Shown: positions 28,967 through 37,972 of the stretch, piece by piece
Layout of the letters: each line of letters begins with the position of its first letter
How positions within the stretch are numbered: position 1 is the stretch's first letter
IMG/VR virus record: IMGVR_UViG_3300014913_000026
Coordinates: 1-42,156 of that record
Source of the DNA: a virus
Length of the DNA: 42,156 nucleotides
Direction: 5' to 3' (one strand)
Notes under the pieces: model-generated
Database searches by the model: none
What the model saw: the letters and a program-made list of their open reading frames with translations, nothing else
Told to the model about the DNA's origin: nothing
Made by a program: the position numbers and the translations under genes

Positions 28967-30247
28967 ATGAAAAATGGATTATTACAACTAAAAGGGACAA
29001 AAGTTTTTAAATGGATCTGGGAAAATCAAGACCAGCGAATTATTGCACTTGAAGGATCCAGCCGAAGTTCAAAGACTTTTTCTATACTTCAATACCTTAT
29101 CACTAGAGCAATCACCGAAAAACTTACTATAAAATGTTATCGGAGAAAAGCGACATGGTTAAAAGATTCCGTTATTGCTGACTTCTTCAAATGCCTTGAT
29201 ATTTGCTTTCCATTTTTAGAGGGCAGAGAGTCTCCAAATTACAACATAACTGACAAAATATATAGATTTGCGAACGGTTCTAAATTTCTTTTCGTTGGAA
29301 TGGACACACCACAAAAATCACACGGAGCAGAGCAACATATCGCCTGGTTCAATGAAGCAATAGAGGGGACATGGGAAAGTTATAAGCAAGTAGAGCAAAG
29401 AACGCTAAAGCAACTTATTCTTGACTGGAATCCCTCAGTAACTCAGCACTGGATCTTTGACAAAGTTTTAAATCAAGATATTTGCAATTACAACCATTCG
29501 ACATTCAAAGATAATATTAATTTTCTCCCTCATCACATAATCAACACACTATCAAGCTATGAGCCTACAGCGTACAATATAGCGCAAGGGACAGCAGACG
29601 AGAGACACTGGAAAATATACGGGCTTGGTATCAGATGCGCATTAGAGGGCGTAATATTCCCAGATGTCCGATTCGTCCGAGAAATGCCAGCTGTTGAACA
29701 TCGCAAATTTGAAGGGTACGGAATGGACTTTGGATTCATTCACCCCTCAGCCCTCATTCATTGCTGCCTCTTTGACGAGCAAATATATGTAGATGAAATA
29801 ATATATCAAGAGCAATTAACAAACCTGCATAACAATCAAGCACCGAGACAAAACTCATTACAAAAAGAATTTGAGCGGAAAAAAGTAAGCAAGAAGCTTG
29901 AAATAACAGCGGATTCCGCAAAGCCTGACACAATACAAGACATTCACAATCTCGGATATTTTATTAAGGGAGTTAATAAATTTGATAATTCGGTTGACTT
30001 CGGAATAAACACGCTGAAAAGATATATCATTAACATAACAGAAAGATCGTTAAATATCAAAAATGAAGCAGAGAATTACAAATGGGCTGAAGACAAAGAC
30101 GGCAAACAATTAGATGTTCCTGTGAAAAATTTCGATCACGCATGGGACGCAATCCGATACTGGGCACTTCGAAATTTAGCCAAACCGCAAAAAAGCTTTG
30201 TTATTGATGATACACCGCAAACACGGGGGACTTACGACGATTATTGA
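28967..30247 (+). CDS. terL: terminase large subunit
   Basis: A 426-residue packaging ATPase/nuclease. Walker A-like ALEGSSRSSKTFSILQYLI (residues 27-45) and Walker B WFNEAIEG (about 128-135) match the PBSX/Terminase_3 group. The C-terminal nuclease has YGMDFGF (Asp in strand 1), ITADSAKPD (second Asp) and DHAWDAIRYWA (third acidic site). It packages DNA into the procapsid through the portal encoded next. Confidence 0.93.
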   Translation: MKNGLLQLKGTKVFKWIWENQDQRIIALEGSSRSSKTFSILQYLITRAITEKLTIKCYRRKATWLKDSVIADFFKCLDICFPFLEGRESPNYNITDKIYRFANGSKFLFVGMDTPQKSHGAEQHIAWFNEAIEGTWESYKQVEQRTLKQLILDWNPSVTQHWIFDKVLNQDICNYNHSTFKDNINFLPHHIINTLSSYEPTAYNIAQGTADERHWKIYGLGIRCALEGVIFPDVRFVREMPAVEHRKFEGYGMDFGFIHPSALIHCCLFDEQIYVDEIIYQEQLTNLHNNQAPRQNSLQKEFERKKVSKKLEITADSAKPDTIQDIHNLGYFIKGVNKFDNSVDFGINTLKRYIINITERSLNIKNEAENYKWAEDKDGKQLDVPVKNFDHAWDAIRYWALRNLAKPQKSFVIDDTPQTRGTYDDY

Positions 30248-30297
30248 AAAATAGAACGTACCGATTTTAAATAAAAGTTATAACTTAAAAAATCGGT
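30247..30297 (+). promoter_or_regulatory. conserved AATAGAACGTA box plus hairpin before the portal gene
   Basis: AAAAATAGAACGTA (30247-30260) is followed by ACCGATTTT (30260-30268) pairing with AAAATCGGT (30289-30297), with an inner AAGTTATAACTT palindrome (30275-30286). The portal ATG is 5 nt after the stem and has no good SD, so this structure may set portal translation. The same box follows the portal gene (31954-31967) and the gpF-like gene (36223-36236). Confidence 0.55.
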
Positions 30298-30302
30298 AAA
30301 AA

Positions 30303-31961
30303 ATGGAAATAGGCGCATTCATAAAAAAAGCTTTCACGCAAGGTGAACTTGATTTCAATCTCCTTTCGATGAATTACAGTAGTGAAAATGAGTACTATAA
30401 TCAATACGCAGGAAGTTCGGATAGAATAGAAATAATTTCAAATGATGATAAAGATTTTGACCAATTCTTAACAACTTTTTTGTCTTCAACTACTCTAAAC
30501 TTAACAATGTCAGCCTTAAAAAATATCCTCATGAACGGGGACAATGGGCAAGCATCGGAGCAAGCCAGCCTATTTTCAACAATACAAGAGAAAGATTTAA
30601 CAATTGCCGCACATCTCCAAACAAGACGATTAGCAATGCTCTCGCAAGGCTGGATTGTAGAATGTGAAGACGAAAAGAAACGAGATGAATTAACAAAAAT
30701 ATTAGAGAATGCAAAATTCCAACAACTTCTTACTCACCTTACGGACGCGCTCCCCACTGGCTATTCTGGCGCAGGAATCAACTGGGCAAAAGGTGGCGGC
30801 ACAATAGAAAGCTTTAGCTTAATCCAGCCTGAAAACTGGGAATTTGATTACTCTGGTAATCCTGCACTTGTAGGAGTTGACGGCAACATATACCCACTTT
30901 CAAACTTCCACGAAAACCAATTCATTTACACAGAATACAAATTAAAACCAGGGATTCCGACAAGAGGCGGTTTAATGCGCTGCCTCGTTTGGATGTACTT
31001 TTTCAAGCATTTTAACGTTCGCAATAGAGCAAGGTTTCTTGAAAAATTCGGTACTCCCTCATTAATGGCAATCCTGCCAGCTATGGACTTCGATAACAAA
31101 GAACAGCGATCCATAATTAGACAGAATTTAAAATCTGTAAGCTCTGACTCGGTAGGGATTGCAAAGGAAGGGACAGAAGTAAGTCCACTTTCAACAGGAG
31201 CGCAATCAAATAACGCTGATTACAAAGCCTTTCTTGATGACATTAATGACTCGTATGCAATTCTAATACTCGGACAACTGGCATCAAGCGGTGAAGCCTC
31301 AGGAATGAGCAACGGAGGAGTACAATCAGATGTAAGAAAAGATTTAACACTTTCAGATATTAAATGGCTTTCGGAGTCTCTCACAGCAAGTATAGCTGCA
31401 CCGTACGAAATGTTCAAATACGGCACGCAAGGAGAGATCAAAATAAAGATTGTATATGTTGAACCTGAAGACGAAAAACAAAATGCCGAAACTGTAAAAA
31501 TATTATCAGAGGCAGGATGGGAAGTTGAAGACGAAACATTCATGAGAGAAAAATTTAATATGCCTCTCGTAAAAGTCGAAAAAGAAGAACCTCATCAACC
31601 GCAACAAATCCAGCAAAAAGAACTAACAGATTTAAGCCTGAAAGACAACAACAACAATATCGAAGAGCGCAAAGAACATTTTATTAACACGCTGACAGAA
31701 AACACACTACAAGAGCTATACGACGGCAATCAGTCAGCAATGAGCGAATTTTACGCACCGCTCAGAAAAAGCTTATCTGAAAGTATGAAAAACATTAACC
31801 CTGAAAGCGAAACACTTATACAAGACTTTGAAAAACAGATTAACAAATTCTATGATAAATTCCCTGACATCTATAATGAAATGAAAGGGGAAAAGCTCCA
31901 AGAAGTTACTGCAGGTGCTTTTATGTCTGCAATGTTAGAAGGATTTACCGAAAAAAAATAG
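30303..31961 (+). CDS. portal protein, Mu gp29-like (DUF935)
   Basis: A 552-residue protein. The core (SLFSTIQEKDLTIAAHLQTR, then RLAMLSQGWIVEC), FLEKFGTPSLMAILP and ILILGQLASSGEASGMSNGG are characteristic of DUF935 portal proteins of Mu-like phages. The C-terminus is Lys/Glu-rich coil. A portal dodecamer forms the DNA channel, binds terminase and joins the tail. Start follows the hairpin described separately. Confidence 0.9.
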   Translation: MEIGAFIKKAFTQGELDFNLLSMNYSSENEYYNQYAGSSDRIEIISNDDKDFDQFLTTFLSSTTLNLTMSALKNILMNGDNGQASEQASLFSTIQEKDLTIAAHLQTRRLAMLSQGWIVECEDEKKRDELTKILENAKFQQLLTHLTDALPTGYSGAGINWAKGGGTIESFSLIQPENWEFDYSGNPALVGVDGNIYPLSNFHENQFIYTEYKLKPGIPTRGGLMRCLVWMYFFKHFNVRNRARFLEKFGTPSLMAILPAMDFDNKEQRSIIRQNLKSVSSDSVGIAKEGTEVSPLSTGAQSNNADYKAFLDDINDSYAILILGQLASSGEASGMSNGGVQSDVRKDLTLSDIKWLSESLTASIAAPYEMFKYGTQGEIKIKIVYVEPEDEKQNAETVKILSEAGWEVEDETFMREKFNMPLVKVEKEEPHQPQQIQQKELTDLSLKDNNNNIEERKEHFINTLTENTLQELYDGNQSAMSEFYAPLRKSLSESMKNINPESETLIQDFEKQINKFYDKFPDIYNEMKGEKLQEVTAGAFMSAMLEGFTEKK

Positions 31962-31996
31962 AACGTATCAAATAAGAAATAAAAAAGGCTTAAATT

Positions 31997-32980
31997 ATGA
32001 AATTTTTCGAATGTATGGAACTTGCTCTCAGTGATGGGAAAGCCCCCGATAGCTTCGCAGTTGTAAAAATAGGCAAAAATAAAGCCACTGTAAACAATAA
32101 AGTAATTGAATTTAATTTTTCAGAAGCCGATGCAGATGCAGTAATAAAAGAATTTGCAGACAGAGGTAAAAAGCTTGTAATTGACTGGGAACATCAGACA
32201 AATTCAGGGAAGCGAGCCCCTGCCAGTGGCTGGGTTGAAAAATTTAAAAAAGTTGGTAAAGAATTGCATGCAGTAGTCGAAAGCTGGACAGATGCAGGAA
32301 GAAAAGACCTTGAAACAAAACAATATAGATATATGAGCCCTGTAATTTTACCTAACGAGAAAAAAAACGGCTGGGGAAGTGTACAAAGTCTAGCCCTTAC
32401 AAATCACCCTGCCTTACATCAAATGCAAGCTTTAGTAGCATCAGATTTTAATATATTCAACACAAAAACAGAGGATAACAAAATGAACGAAGAACTTTTA
32501 AAAATGCTGAAATTAAGCGATATTTCAGAAACTGCACAACCTGCAAAAGCCGTGAAAGTTGTACAAGAATTGATTGATAATCAAGAAAGTACTAAATCAT
32601 TCCTAAAGCTTCACGATGCCGAAACATTAGATGCTTTGACATTGAAAATTGGCGGAATGGTATCACTGGCAGATCATCAAGCATTGAAAAAAGACCTTGA
32701 TAAAATCGAATCTGAAAAGGTCGTAGAATTAGCTCTAACAGATGGCAAGATTACAGAAGCTCAAAAAGAATGGGCTATGGGGGTTGCTTTAAAAGATTTG
32801 GATATATTTAAAGGTTTAATGAAAGATGCCCCAAAAGTTACACCTGGCACCGCTCCAAAACAAAAACAAACCGATCAAGGATCAGCTTTATCACTCTCAG
32901 ACCACGATAGAAAAATTCTTGAAGACTCAGGATTATCAGATAAGCAGATTGAAGAAATCGAAGCCGAAAGGAAGAAATAA
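31997..32980 (+). CDS. Mu gpI-like prohead protease with internal scaffold
   Basis: A 327-residue protein. The N-terminal 150 residues (KLVIDWEHQTNSGKRAPASG, then YMSPVILPNEKKNGW and ALTNHPALHQM) match the Mu I-type head maturation protease, while the C-terminal 160 residues are helical and scaffold-like. In Mu the scaffold Z is made from an internal start in the same frame; here GAGG followed by ATG at 32483 (MNEELLKMLKLS) fits exactly that design. The product would cleave itself and the scaffold during capsid expansion. Confidence 0.88.
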   Translation: MKFFECMELALSDGKAPDSFAVVKIGKNKATVNNKVIEFNFSEADADAVIKEFADRGKKLVIDWEHQTNSGKRAPASGWVEKFKKVGKELHAVVESWTDAGRKDLETKQYRYMSPVILPNEKKNGWGSVQSLALTNHPALHQMQALVASDFNIFNTKTEDNKMNEELLKMLKLSDISETAQPAKAVKVVQELIDNQESTKSFLKLHDAETLDALTLKIGGMVSLADHQALKKDLDKIESEKVVELALTDGKITEAQKEWAMGVALKDLDIFKGLMKDAPKVTPGTAPKQKQTDQGSALSLSDHDRKILEDSGLSDKQIEEIEAERKK

Positions 32981-33029
32981 AACTTTTCTGAAACTTTAAT
33001 TAATGAAACTTTAAAACAGGTAAAATAAA

Positions 33030-33821
33030 ATGGCAGCACTAACAGCAAATAAAAAAGTTTTAAATCTCAGCGAAAGCCTAGGATTAAACGAAGTCGCAAA
33101 ACGAAATATTATCGATGCAGATAAAATTTATTGCGGTGGAATTAACGCCGTGGACTATTTGGGAGAAGTACAGCCTGCATCTGATACGCTCGGATTGCGA
33201 GTTATCGGATTAGCAGATTTGTATATTGACAATACAGATGATGGAGAAACCACCGAATCAAAAAAAGGTATTTATTTACTTGATAATTCATCAACTTATC
33301 CACTCGCACGCTTAAATATCGGTCAAACTTGTTATGTTGAAGATGATCAAACAGTTGCAGGATCATCAACAAATCTCGTAGCAGCTGGAATTGTTCACGA
33401 TGTAGAAAGCAGGGGAGTATGGGTTGATATGCGAGCCAATTCTCTGGCTATTGCGAGGGGAAAAGCAAGGAATGTAATTGTAGACATCACAGCGACAACC
33501 TCAACACTTACAGCCGCTCAAATGTTCGCGGGAAATGTAATAGTAACCGCTGTAAATTCTTCAGCAACTACATTGACTTTCCCAGCTTGTATTGCAGGTT
33601 CAAGGATAGGAATTCAGCGACTGAATGCAAGTGCAGGCTATGACGTAATTCTACAAGCAGGATCAGGTGATAAAATCCTCGGTTCAGCAGCTGCAGGAAC
33701 AGCATCAAACACAACCGATGCAATTTCTGAAATTGTCTATATTGAGTCTATCGATGAGACAGATTATGTACTTGCTGCACCCGTCGCAAAAGATCGCGCC
33801 GTTTGGGTTGCTTCATCATAA
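33030..33821 (+). CDS. probable capsid decoration/cement protein
   Basis: A 263-residue protein between protease and major head gene, the usual place of a cement protein. The N-terminal half (IIDADKIYCGGINAVDYLGE, then ASDTLGLRVIGLADLYIDNT) is beta-rich; the C-terminal half (TSTLTAAQMFAGNVIVTAV, then SRIGIQRLNASAGYDVILQA) resembles beta-sandwich domains found in tail or spike proteins. Preceded by a weak AGGTAA site. Assignment is by position and fold type. Confidence 0.6.
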   Translation: MAALTANKKVLNLSESLGLNEVAKRNIIDADKIYCGGINAVDYLGEVQPASDTLGLRVIGLADLYIDNTDDGETTESKKGIYLLDNSSTYPLARLNIGQTCYVEDDQTVAGSSTNLVAAGIVHDVESRGVWVDMRANSLAIARGKARNVIVDITATTSTLTAAQMFAGNVIVTAVNSSATTLTFPACIAGSRIGIQRLNASAGYDVILQAGSGDKILGSAAAGTASNTTDAISEIVYIESIDETDYVLAAPVAKDRAVWVASS

Positions 33822-33833
33822 TCAAAAAAAACG

Positions 33834-33866
33834 TGGTAACTTTTGCACGCTGTAAAAGTTACCACA
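33834..33866 (-). terminator. strong 12-bp hairpin before the major head gene; leftward terminator or RNA stabiliser
   Basis: GTGGTAACTTTT (33834-33845) and AAAAGTTACCAC (33855-33866) are perfect arms with a 9-nt loop. On the minus strand the stem is followed by eight Ts, making a terminator against leftward RNA. In the rightward mRNA it is a strong 5' hairpin 27 nt before the major head gene and may protect that transcript. Confidence 0.7.
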
Positions 33867-33892
33867 GAATTTAATAAAAAAAGGAATATATT

Positions 33893-34792
33893 ATGGATAT
33901 TAACGCTGGAAATATGGCAGTAATTAATGTAGCATACTCAAAGCTTTTTAAGGATGCGTTTGCATCTTCGGATGTAGCTTATCAAGATTATACAAAAACC
34001 ATAAATTTAAACAAGAAAACAATCGGATTCCCATATCTTGAGAAATTCGCAGGCATGAGAGAATGGATCGGAGACAGACAAGTAAAATCTCTTGCATCAA
34101 AGAAATTGCAATATGATGAAAGAAGTTTTGAAGATACTGTTGAGGTTCCACGCCGTGACATTGAAACAAATTCATGGGGAGAATACGGAACATTAATAGA
34201 AGAAATGGGAAACGCCGCTGCAAACAAAAAAGGACTCCTTGCAAGCGAAGCCTTGACGACAAACGACACATGGGCAATTGATGACAAATTATTTTACGCT
34301 GTTGATCATGCTTACGGTTCTAATACGATCAATAATTATACAGCCCTTGCACTTTCTGAAACGACTTTTAACGCCGCTTATTTATTGATGAGTACTTATC
34401 AAGACCACCAAGGCAATCCATTGTTTTCAACTCCAAATGTTCTAAGAGTCGGTCCAGCATTACGAACAACGGCATGGAACATTTTGAAAAATAAATTCGG
34501 ATATGATTCTAGCGACAAAGTGCAAATTGAAAACGTTAATAAAGATCTTGTTGATTTGATCATAGATAAAACTCTCATTGGAGCAAAGGCTAATTATTGG
34601 TTTTTGCAAGTGACAAAAGGAGTAATAAAACCAATCATTCAAAACATTCCTAAAAAAGTAATTCTAACGCAACTTACGAAAAACACAGATGCAAATGTAT
34701 TTAATAGTGATACTTTTAGATTTGGAACTAACATGTACGCAACAACAGGGAAAACATTCCCTCATTTGTGCTACGGTGGATTCAAGTCTTAG
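33893..34792 (+). CDS. major head protein, Mu gpT-like
   Basis: A 299-residue protein, near the size of Mu T (305). Diagnostic segments: FPYLEKFAGMREWIGDRQVK, KKLQYDERSFEDTVEVPRRD, NPLFSTPNVLRVGPALRTTA and a C-terminal GKTFPHLCYGGFK. It builds the HK97-fold capsid shell. Preceded by AAAAGGAAT and by a strong hairpin, and followed by a strong terminator, so its transcript can be a discrete abundant unit. Confidence 0.93.
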   Translation: MDINAGNMAVINVAYSKLFKDAFASSDVAYQDYTKTINLNKKTIGFPYLEKFAGMREWIGDRQVKSLASKKLQYDERSFEDTVEVPRRDIETNSWGEYGTLIEEMGNAAANKKGLLASEALTTNDTWAIDDKLFYAVDHAYGSNTINNYTALALSETTFNAAYLLMSTYQDHQGNPLFSTPNVLRVGPALRTTAWNILKNKFGYDSSDKVQIENVNKDLVDLIIDKTLIGAKANYWFLQVTKGVIKPIIQNIPKKVILTQLTKNTDANVFNSDTFRFGTNMYATTGKTFPHLCYGGFKS

Positions 34793-34816
34793 AAACTCAA
34801 ACCAAAACACACCGCT

Positions 34817-34854
34817 GCCCTTTTCCTTTTCCTCCGAAGGGAGAGGGCTTTTTT
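34817..34854 (+). terminator. rho-independent terminator after the major head gene
   Basis: GCCCTTTTCC pairs with GGGAGAGGGC (with two G-U pairs), extended by further T-A pairs, followed by six Ts. It would end a large part of rightward transcription after the major head gene and reduce expression of the connector and tail genes. Confidence 0.85.
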
Positions 34855-34870
34855 GTAGGATTTTAATTTT

Positions 34871-35419
34871 ATGGGCATCGAAGTAAAAATAAAATATGAT
34901 GAGAATTACTTTCAAAACATACACGCTGTAACAAAAGAGCAAGTTCCAAAAACTCTACGGCTATTTGGCGCGTTATTTGAAAGACGAGTAAAAGCCGAAG
35001 CAAGAAAAAAAACAAAAGGAGGGAATTTCTGGCGATCTATAGCAAATAGTGTAGTTGCAGAAACAAACGCAACTACTGCAATAGTGGGAGCTACACACGT
35101 AGCCGCATCGCACAAGCACACAGGAGGGACAATTTCAGCCCCGGGCAAAGGTGCAGGAAGCCGAGGAGCAAAATATCTTTCAATTCCGATTGATGCAGAA
35201 AGCAAAGGTAAAAACATCGGAGACTTTCCAAAAAAAGATATATTATTTTTAACTTCCAGAAAGGGAAACAAAATAGTTTTCAAAAAGTTGCCTGACGGGA
35301 AAATAAAGCCTTTGTATGTGCTGAAAAAATCAGTAGACCAAAAAGCAGAAAAATGGTTTCCTTTCCCCGAATCGCTCAAGGATTTACAGACAGCAATAAA
35401 TGAAATAATCAAGGTTTAA
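34871..35419 (+). CDS. virion morphogenesis protein, Mu gpG / P2 gpS-like
   Basis: A 182-residue protein. GALFERRVKAEARKKTKGGN, then FWRSIANSV and a Gly-rich HTGGTISAPGKGAG followed by YLSIPIDAE fit the phage virion morphogenesis (tail completion/head-tail joining) family. It lies directly before the gpF-like gene with a 1-nt gap. Confidence 0.82.
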   Translation: MGIEVKIKYDENYFQNIHAVTKEQVPKTLRLFGALFERRVKAEARKKTKGGNFWRSIANSVVAETNATTAIVGATHVAASHKHTGGTISAPGKGAGSRGAKYLSIPIDAESKGKNIGDFPKKDILFLTSRKGNKIVFKKLPDGKIKPLYVLKKSVDQKAEKWFPFPESLKDLQTAINEIIKV

Positions 35420-35420
35420 A

Positions 35421-36230
35421 ATGGCACTCTTTGAAAAACCGATAAAAGACACAATAGCAGCCGCATATCTGCAAGCAAAAAAAACAGTGGGAACATATTT
35501 AAAAACTGCTGAAATTGCTAAGTTATGGACTGATATAACAAAAGCAAGGTCTTTCTTTTCTGCAAAAGTGGCAAGCGTTGACATATTAGAGGGCATCAAA
35601 AAACGTACAAAACAAGTGCTTTCTGGAGCTATGTCAGAGCAACAAGCTAGAAGCTGGATAAGAGACTTTATAGAGTCAAAAGGAGATACAGCCCTTACGG
35701 AACTTGGCTTTCTACCCTCGGAAGCAGCAAAAACAACAAAGAAATTATCCGAATTAGGAAGTACAAGACGGCTAAAATTGATTGTAGAGCAAAATGTAAG
35801 ACAAGCGCAAGCGGTAGGGGAGTACAAAAGACACTTTGACAATGCTGATATAATGCCTTATTTACAATACAATTCCGCAAAGGATGAACGAGTCAGATCT
35901 TCACATAAAATTCTTGACGGCAAAATATACCCTGCAGATAGCAAAGTTTGGGATGAAATATACCCCCCGAATGGTTTTAATTGTCGCTGTTATGTCGTGC
36001 CTTTGATGAAAAGCGAAGTTGATATAAATGATGTCAGTAAATCAATTCCTAATGATTATGATACAGAGGACAATTACAGCTTCAACCCAAAAAATGGACT
36101 GGCAGAGCCTTTAGAACCTCGCAAAAAATGGGATAAAAACTTAAAAAATGCTTTCAATAAATCAACTAAAGAAATGAAAGAAAAAGCTAAAACATTAAAA
36201 GAAAGGTTCAAAAAGACCTTAAAAAAATAG
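35421..36230 (+). CDS. Mu gpF-like head morphogenesis protein (minor head protein)
   Basis: A 269-residue protein with the signature of the Mu F / SPP1 gp7 family near the C-terminus: DERVRSSHKILDGKIYPA, then WDEIYPPNGFNCRCYVVPL. The N-terminal 150 residues are helical and basic. Members are minor capsid proteins present in a few copies and needed for early head assembly. It comes after gpG here, the reverse of Mu order. The stop is followed by the AATAGAACGTA box. Confidence 0.9.
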   Translation: MALFEKPIKDTIAAAYLQAKKTVGTYLKTAEIAKLWTDITKARSFFSAKVASVDILEGIKKRTKQVLSGAMSEQQARSWIRDFIESKGDTALTELGFLPSEAAKTTKKLSELGSTRRLKLIVEQNVRQAQAVGEYKRHFDNADIMPYLQYNSAKDERVRSSHKILDGKIYPADSKVWDEIYPPNGFNCRCYVVPLMKSEVDINDVSKSIPNDYDTEDNYSFNPKNGLAEPLEPRKKWDKNLKNAFNKSTKEMKEKAKTLKERFKKTLKK

Positions 36231-36269
36231 AACGTAGCAAAAAATAAAAAAGCAAAGGAATATATATAA

Positions 36270-36713
36270 ATGGGTAATTATCTAACAGTGACAGAAGTAA
36301 AAAGCCGATTTGCTGATAAAGTAGACGAGTTATATTATGATACGGATCTTTCAGCAATTAATGATGATTGGATTGGTTATGACATTGACGAGTCGGAGGC
36401 TGTAGTCGACAGTTACGTTGGGACAAGATACGATGTGCCTATAGTAGCAAATCAGACGCAAATAAACGCACTGAAAGGTTGGACTTATACACTTTTTCAA
36501 GGGAAAGCTTACGAACGTCGACTAGATTCCGAAGTACCCGAATCAATCAGAGACAAAATAAAAGAAGTGTATAAATTGCTTAATAAAATCGCATCTGGCA
36601 CGATTCCGCTGGCAGGAGACAGAGCCCCCGAAAACGATGCAGCAAGCCAGGCAGGATTAGACGTTGAAGCAGGTACTACATATTACAACGCTGAAGATAC
36701 AGAAGGCTGGTAA
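36270..36713 (+). CDS. Mu gp36-like (DUF1320) connector protein
   Basis: A 147-residue protein. The N-terminus YLTVTEVKSRFADKVDELYY and the ESEAVVDSYVGTRYDVPI segment, then a helical GWTYTLFQGKAYERR, match DUF1320/gp36 head-tail connector proteins of Mu-like phages. Preceded by AAAGGAATA. Confidence 0.83.
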   Translation: MGNYLTVTEVKSRFADKVDELYYDTDLSAINDDWIGYDIDESEAVVDSYVGTRYDVPIVANQTQINALKGWTYTLFQGKAYERRLDSEVPESIRDKIKEVYKLLNKIASGTIPLAGDRAPENDAASQAGLDVEAGTTYYNAEDTEGW

Positions 36714-36716
36714 AAA

Positions 36717-37196
36717 ATGGCAATTGCATTCAGGCACGTAAAAGACATGAGAACAGATTTAGAAACAGAAGCGAAAACTTGGGGACTGTTTGAAGATGCG
36801 AATATAAGAATCGCAAAAACAACGGATTACAAAAATGCGAAAAAACTCTTTCAGAATCAAGGGAAAGAGGCAGTTTGTGTAATTGCTATAGGTGATTTCA
36901 GATATCCAGAAACAGGTTCTAGGAATTCTCGACGGTCAACCGCTGCGTTATTTTGTGTGGGTAGATACAACAAAGGCAATGTAGATGCAGACCTCGCAGA
37001 ACTGGCAGATGATGTAATAAAAAAAATGTTACCTGTTGATATAAAATTAAACACTCAAAGGGTAATAAACGGGGTAGTATATGAGCCTGCTTTTCAAGGT
37101 TCACTTTTGGAAATGGGACACGATGTATATTTAATCGAGCTTGACACATACGATCAAAGACTCGATGAAACTGTAAGATTAACAAGAAACAACTAA
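36717..37196 (+). CDS. Mu gp37-like tail terminator/joining protein
   Basis: A 159-residue protein starting 3 nt after the previous gene. Features: VKDMRTDLETEAKTWGLF, KEAVCVIAIGDFRYPETGSR and VYLIELDTYDQR. The position after gp36 and the alpha/beta pattern fit DUF1834/gp37-type proteins, which close the tail tube. Family assignment is by context and is moderate. Confidence 0.65.
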   Translation: MAIAFRHVKDMRTDLETEAKTWGLFEDANIRIAKTTDYKNAKKLFQNQGKEAVCVIAIGDFRYPETGSRNSRRSTAALFCVGRYNKGNVDADLAELADDVIKKMLPVDIKLNTQRVINGVVYEPAFQGSLLEMGHDVYLIELDTYDQRLDETVRLTRNN

Positions 37197-37213
37197 AAAA
37201 ATGAGGTATTAAA

Positions 37214-37972
37214 ATGGCTGATGCACCTATTGATTTTCAAGGAGTAGATATTTTTGACATGGGAAGTAATTTTAAAGCAGGAGCAGGTTCAAAAATCACT
37301 AATAAAACAGTTTTTGAATCTACAAATACACTCGGAGACAGACATGAGGGATTTGAAAAAGAAGATAACATAACAGTAACATGCGCTTACGAATTTGTGG
37401 GAACGGATTTACAAGCACAGCTTCTCAATAAATTAGCAAAAGTCTACACAACGACCGAAGGAGCTTTTCTATTAGATTCTCTAACTCTCAACCTTGCTGA
37501 AAGAACTGTAATTAATCTATCGTTGACAGGGCACAACCATACTGAAAATCCACACGCTGACGCAGTCGCAACAGGAACAGGCGCACGTGGTTCGGCTACT
37601 GAGGGATCAGATAATGATTTCGATGGTTTCGATCTTGACCTTGAAACATATCTTGGAACTACCGCCCTTGCTTCTGAAGATTGCCCCTCAGGAAAACCAT
37701 TCGCAAATTCAAACGCCGATTCAGACACGCAAAGCATTACGCTTAATTTCACGTCTGAACACGTCGACAAAAACGCAGCAGATGGCGATCACTTTGCAGG
37801 CAGATCGTTAAAAGGTGTTGTATCAATTACTGTTGAATACGTGGGAAAACCTGTTCTAACAACTACAGGTTTTACTGTCTCTTCAGAAGGATTAAAAACA
37901 GACAACAAAGAATTTGACAGTTACAGTATTACAGCATCACAAGAACTTGCAAGGACTGCAGTTGCTCCGTAA
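37214..37972 (+). CDS. major tail tube protein (putative)
   Basis: A 252-residue beta-rich protein with repeated Thr/Ser strands (TLNLAERTVINLSLTGHNH; SLKGVVSITVEYVGKPVL) and a Gly-rich middle (TGTGARGSATEGSDNDFDGF), as expected of a siphovirus tube subunit with an inserted loop. It sits two genes upstream of the tape measure, the standard place. Its stop overlaps the next start by 1 nt. Confidence 0.7.
   Translation: MADAPIDFQGVDIFDMGSNFKAGAGSKITNKTVFESTNTLGDRHEGFEKEDNITVTCAYEFVGTDLQAQLLNKLAKVYTTTEGAFLLDSLTLNLAERTVINLSLTGHNHTENPHADAVATGTGARGSATEGSDNDFDGFDLDLETYLGTTALASEDCPSGKPFANSNADSDTQSITLNFTSEHVDKNAADGDHFAGRSLKGVVSITVEYVGKPVLTTTGFTVSSEGLKTDNKEFDSYSITASQELARTAVAP

Noticed and set aside
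29557-29739. Minus-strand ORFs inside the terminase and head genes
   Set aside because: They run opposite strongly supported structural genes and lack start signals.
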